From assembly GCF_000428825.1 (NCBI RefSeq), contig NZ_KE386805.1, forward strand, positions 1 to 45,260: a stretch of 45,260 nucleotides of DNA. The letters run 5' to 3'. A program made the position numbers and the translations under genes. Below the pieces are notes generated by a model, which saw nothing but the letters and a program-made list of their open reading frames with translations, made no database searches and was not told the origin of the DNA. This DNA comes from Desulfomicrobium escambiense DSM 10707 (lineage in GTDB: Bacteria; Desulfobacterota; Desulfovibrionia; Desulfovibrionales; Desulfomicrobiaceae). Below are positions 44,343 through 45,260 of this stretch, piece by piece; within the stretch, counting starts at the first letter, position 1; each line of letters begins with the position of its first letter.

Positions 44343-45260
44343 TTATGGATGGACAATGTCCTGCACAGCGATATCCGTATCAATCATCAGATTGACTAGG
44401 GTCGAGCCAGCATATCCTGTGTAATGGTCGTACTGATGTCCGTCGGCCCCGGCCTCCACGCCGACATGCGTCCAGCCCGTATCCGTGGTCGACACGGAGT
44501 CGTTCCCGTCACCGTGCACCCACAGGGTGTCGGTGCCGCCCGTGGTGTCCAGCACGTCCGAGATCTTGAGGGTCAGGGTGTTGGCGTCGTCGGCGTCGCC
44601 GGCGATGTCGATCTGCTCGATGCCGGTGATCCGCCCCGCGACGTTCATGGCCGTCAGGTCAAGGGCGCTGCCGGTGCCGTCGTGGCCTTCCAGGCGGAAG
44701 GTGTCGAACCCCGCTCCGCCGTCAATGGAATCCGTGAAGCCGCCGATCAGCGTGTCGTTTCCCCCGCCGCCGATCATGCTGTCGTCCCCGGCCAGACCGG
44801 AGAGCACGTTGTCCTCGCCGTTGCCGATGAGCGTGTCATTATAGGCCGAGCCCGTGAGGTTCTCGATGGAGATGAGCACGTCGCCATAGGCATGGTTGCC
44901 GCCGTAGAGGACCCCCTGGTTGGTCCCGTCGTCGATGGTGGACAGCGTGACCGTGACCGTGCCGCCGCCGGTCTGGGCCGTTTGGCTGTCTTGCAGGTTC
45001 AAGTCCACATAGACCTCGGCCTCGCTCAGGCTGTAGTCCGCGGTGTCGATGCCCTCGCCGCCGTCCAGGGTGTCCGGAGCGCCGAGGCCCATGAGCAGAT
45101 CATCGCCCGCACCGCCTTCCAGCCGGTTGGACGCCGCGAGGTAAGCCCACGAGTCCGGCGTGGCGAACGCCTCGTCGCCCACGGAACCGCCGATGAGCGT
45201 GTCGTCGTGGGCCGAACCGATGACGCCGTCGATGTACCAGAGCTGATCCCCGACCTCCTC
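44343..45260 (-). CDS. RTX (hemolysin-type Ca2+-binding repeat) protein, C-terminal part
   Basis: The frame is open to the window edge, so 305 C-terminal residues are seen. Several RTX nonapeptide patches occur: GGAGDDLLMG, NVLSGLAGDDSMIGGGGNDTLIGG, DSIDGGAGFDTF, with ENLTGSAYNDTLIGN between. These bind Ca2+ and fold as parallel beta-rolls outside the cell. The C-terminal end (TLVNLMIDTDIAVQDIVHP) is of the type recognised by type I exporters. It is followed by the TolC gene, consistent with a large secreted adhesin or enzyme; the N-terminal function lies outside the window. Confidence 0.9.
   Translation of the reverse strand, partial: EEVGDQLWYIDGVIGSAHDDTLIGGSVGDEAFATPDSWAYLAASNRLEGGAGDDLLMGLGAPDTLDGGEGIDTADYSLSEAEVYVDLNLQDSQTAQTGGGTVTVTLSTIDDGTNQGVLYGGNHAYGDVLISIENLTGSAYNDTLIGNGEDNVLSGLAGDDSMIGGGGNDTLIGGFTDSIDGGAGFDTFRLEGHDGTGSALDLTAMNVAGRITGIEQIDIAGDADDANTLTLKISDVLDTTGGTDTLWVHGDGNDSVSTTDTGWTHVGVEAGADGHQYDHYTGYAGSTLVNLMIDTDIAVQDIVHP

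Overview
The window looks like a piece of a GC-rich, strictly or facultatively anaerobic, motile Gram-negative chromosome, most likely a sulfate reducer of the Desulfovibrionales (inference from gene content: Rex, a one-domain CheX, a soluble chemoreceptor, KamA, a type I secretion pair; no rRNA is present to confirm it). It is split by an AT-rich genomic island of about 21 kb integrated at a tRNA-Ala(GGC) gene.

Left chromosomal flank (1-19900, GC-rich). It opens with the end of an IS3-family element. Then come a disulfide-oxidoreductase-like flavoprotein, a MOSC protein, CheX, Ada, a soluble chemoreceptor with a C-terminal Cache-type sensor, a glycine-zipper lipoprotein, a membrane-anchored NERD protein, the redox repressor Rex, a secreted protein, a Ca2+-type P-ATPase and a GH108-like protein that lacks the usual catalytic Glu. 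A tight four-gene operon follows (KamA-type radical SAM aminomutase, two different ATP-grasp ligases, GNAT acetyltransferase) that could make and conjugate a beta-amino acid. A lipoprotein with a degenerate metallophosphoesterase domain precedes the tRNA.

Island (19823-41164). It is bounded by a perfect 80-bp direct repeat that includes the 3' half of the tRNA gene; the tRNA terminator is duplicated as well. Cargo, left to right: (a) a probable defence operon of a DUF262/HNH-like/HEPN protein, a small unknown and a two-domain mimic of ribosomal protein S1, facing a convergent HEPN-LOTUS gene and a small partner; (b) a DUF6573 gene pair with a leader that can pair with its own ribosome binding site; (c) an XRE regulator divergent from a flagellin whose variable region has been replaced by about seven beta-propeller-type repeats; (d) a sigma-54 AAA+ activator directly upstream of a good -24/-12 promoter that drives an unknown Pro/Gly-rich protein, a TGT/DpdA-like protein and a helicase-like ATPase, each followed by hairpins; (e) an intact GC-rich IS21-family insertion; (f) an HTH/AbrB-like small protein, a minimal tyrosine recombinase, a truncated tyrosine recombinase and a DGQHR/ParB-fold protein. 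No relaxase, conjugation or virion genes are seen, so the island looks mobilisable rather than self-transmissible.

Right flank (41165-45260). A gene-poor stretch is followed by a TolC-family outer-membrane protein and the C-terminal part of an RTX protein, a type I secretion channel and its probable substrate.

The most novel parts are module (d), where activator, promoter and a leader whose 5' arm overlaps the promoter suggest a two-layer switch, the propeller flagellin (c) and the RNA-centred cluster (a).
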